A stretch of DNA of 5,350 bases from Chloroflexota bacterium (GTDB lineage Bacteria; Chloroflexota; Anaerolineae; Anaerolineales; UBA11858): NCBI GenBank assembly GCA_030666985.1, contig DAOUWT010000194.1:1-5350 (forward strand), in the 5' to 3' direction. Below are positions 5,269 through 5,350 of the stretch, piece after piece (the stretch's first letter is position 1; every line of letters starts with the position of its first letter). The translations under genes were made by a program, and so were the position numbers. Below the pieces are notes generated by a model. That model had not been told where the DNA came from, ran no database searches, and worked only from the letters and a program-made list of their open reading frames with translations.

Positions 5269-5344
5269 TCTGAATCACCTTCCTCCTCGTGTCATTCGGA
5301 AGCGCAGCGAGGAATCTTGGCGGTGAGGAAAAGATTTCTCCTCG
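5263..5344. repeat. Dispersed-repeat sequence upstream of and overlapping the bshC start
   Basis: TGTCATTCTGAATC (5263-5276) and TGTCATTCGGAAGC (5290-5303) form a direct repeat (12 of 14 identical) 27 bases apart. The second copy continues into GCAGCGAGGAATCTTGGCGG, then CGAGGAATCTT (5308-5318) is mirrored imperfectly by AAGATTTCTCCTCG (5331-5344). This is very like the 'GTCATTCTGAGCGCAGCGAAGAATCT' palindromic repeat common in many bacterial genomes. The first copy contains the bshC start codon. No promoter for bshC is clear in these 82 bases, so it may lie beyond the window edge. Confidence 0.6.
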
Positions 5345-5350
5345 TTCGAC

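Overview
The window looks like a piece of a bacterial chromosome with three regions: a cut-off metal-responsive regulator on the left, a glycerophosphodiesterase gene in the middle, and on the right a complete three-gene set for the low-molecular-weight thiol bacillithiol. Gene starts are preceded by clear bacterial Shine-Dalgarno and sigma-70-type sequences. The repeat-rich intergenic style resembles environmental genomes such as Chloroflexota (Anaerolineae) or similar lineages. That placement is only an impression from the repeats and protein flavour; no marker gene in the window fixes the taxon.

Left (1-605): the first 38 codons of a DtxR/MntR/IdeR-type repressor run leftward off the edge. 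Its promoter (TTGACA, 17 bp, TAAAAT) is easy to read, and an imperfect palindrome sits at the predicted transcription start, which suggests metal-dependent autoregulation. Next come about 490 bases with no convincing gene: a repeat element with degenerate 15-bp units inside nested inverted repeats (about 199-415), then a good rightward promoter (432-461).

Middle (606-1456): a strong ribosome-binding site leads into a 34-codon reading frame that looks like the first ~28 residues of a class I SAM-dependent methyltransferase, cut off abruptly. It overlaps the start of a complete GDPD-family glycerophosphodiester phosphodiesterase. This looks like a deletion scar in which the lost gene's promoter and ribosome-binding site now serve the downstream gene. 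A short run of heptamer-like repeats separates this gene from the convergent bsh genes.

Right (1569-5268, all leftward, order bshC-bshB1-bshA): BshA joins N-acetylglucosamine to L-malate, BshB1 removes the acetyl group, and BshC adds cysteine, so the three steps of bacillithiol synthesis are all encoded here. BshC and BshB1 are separated by only 28 bp and are probably co-transcribed. A MITE-like inverted-repeat block (about 2744-2862) separates bshB1 from bshA, which has its own palindrome, possible -10 box and ribosome-binding site. A perfect 17-bp-arm hairpin covers the last codons of bshC, and a dispersed repeat overlaps its start codon.

I do not see a wholly new multi-gene system. The most interesting points are how palindromic repeats have been absorbed into the ends of bshC, the methyltransferase remnant in front of the GDPD gene, and the two candidate operators (dtxR and bshA).
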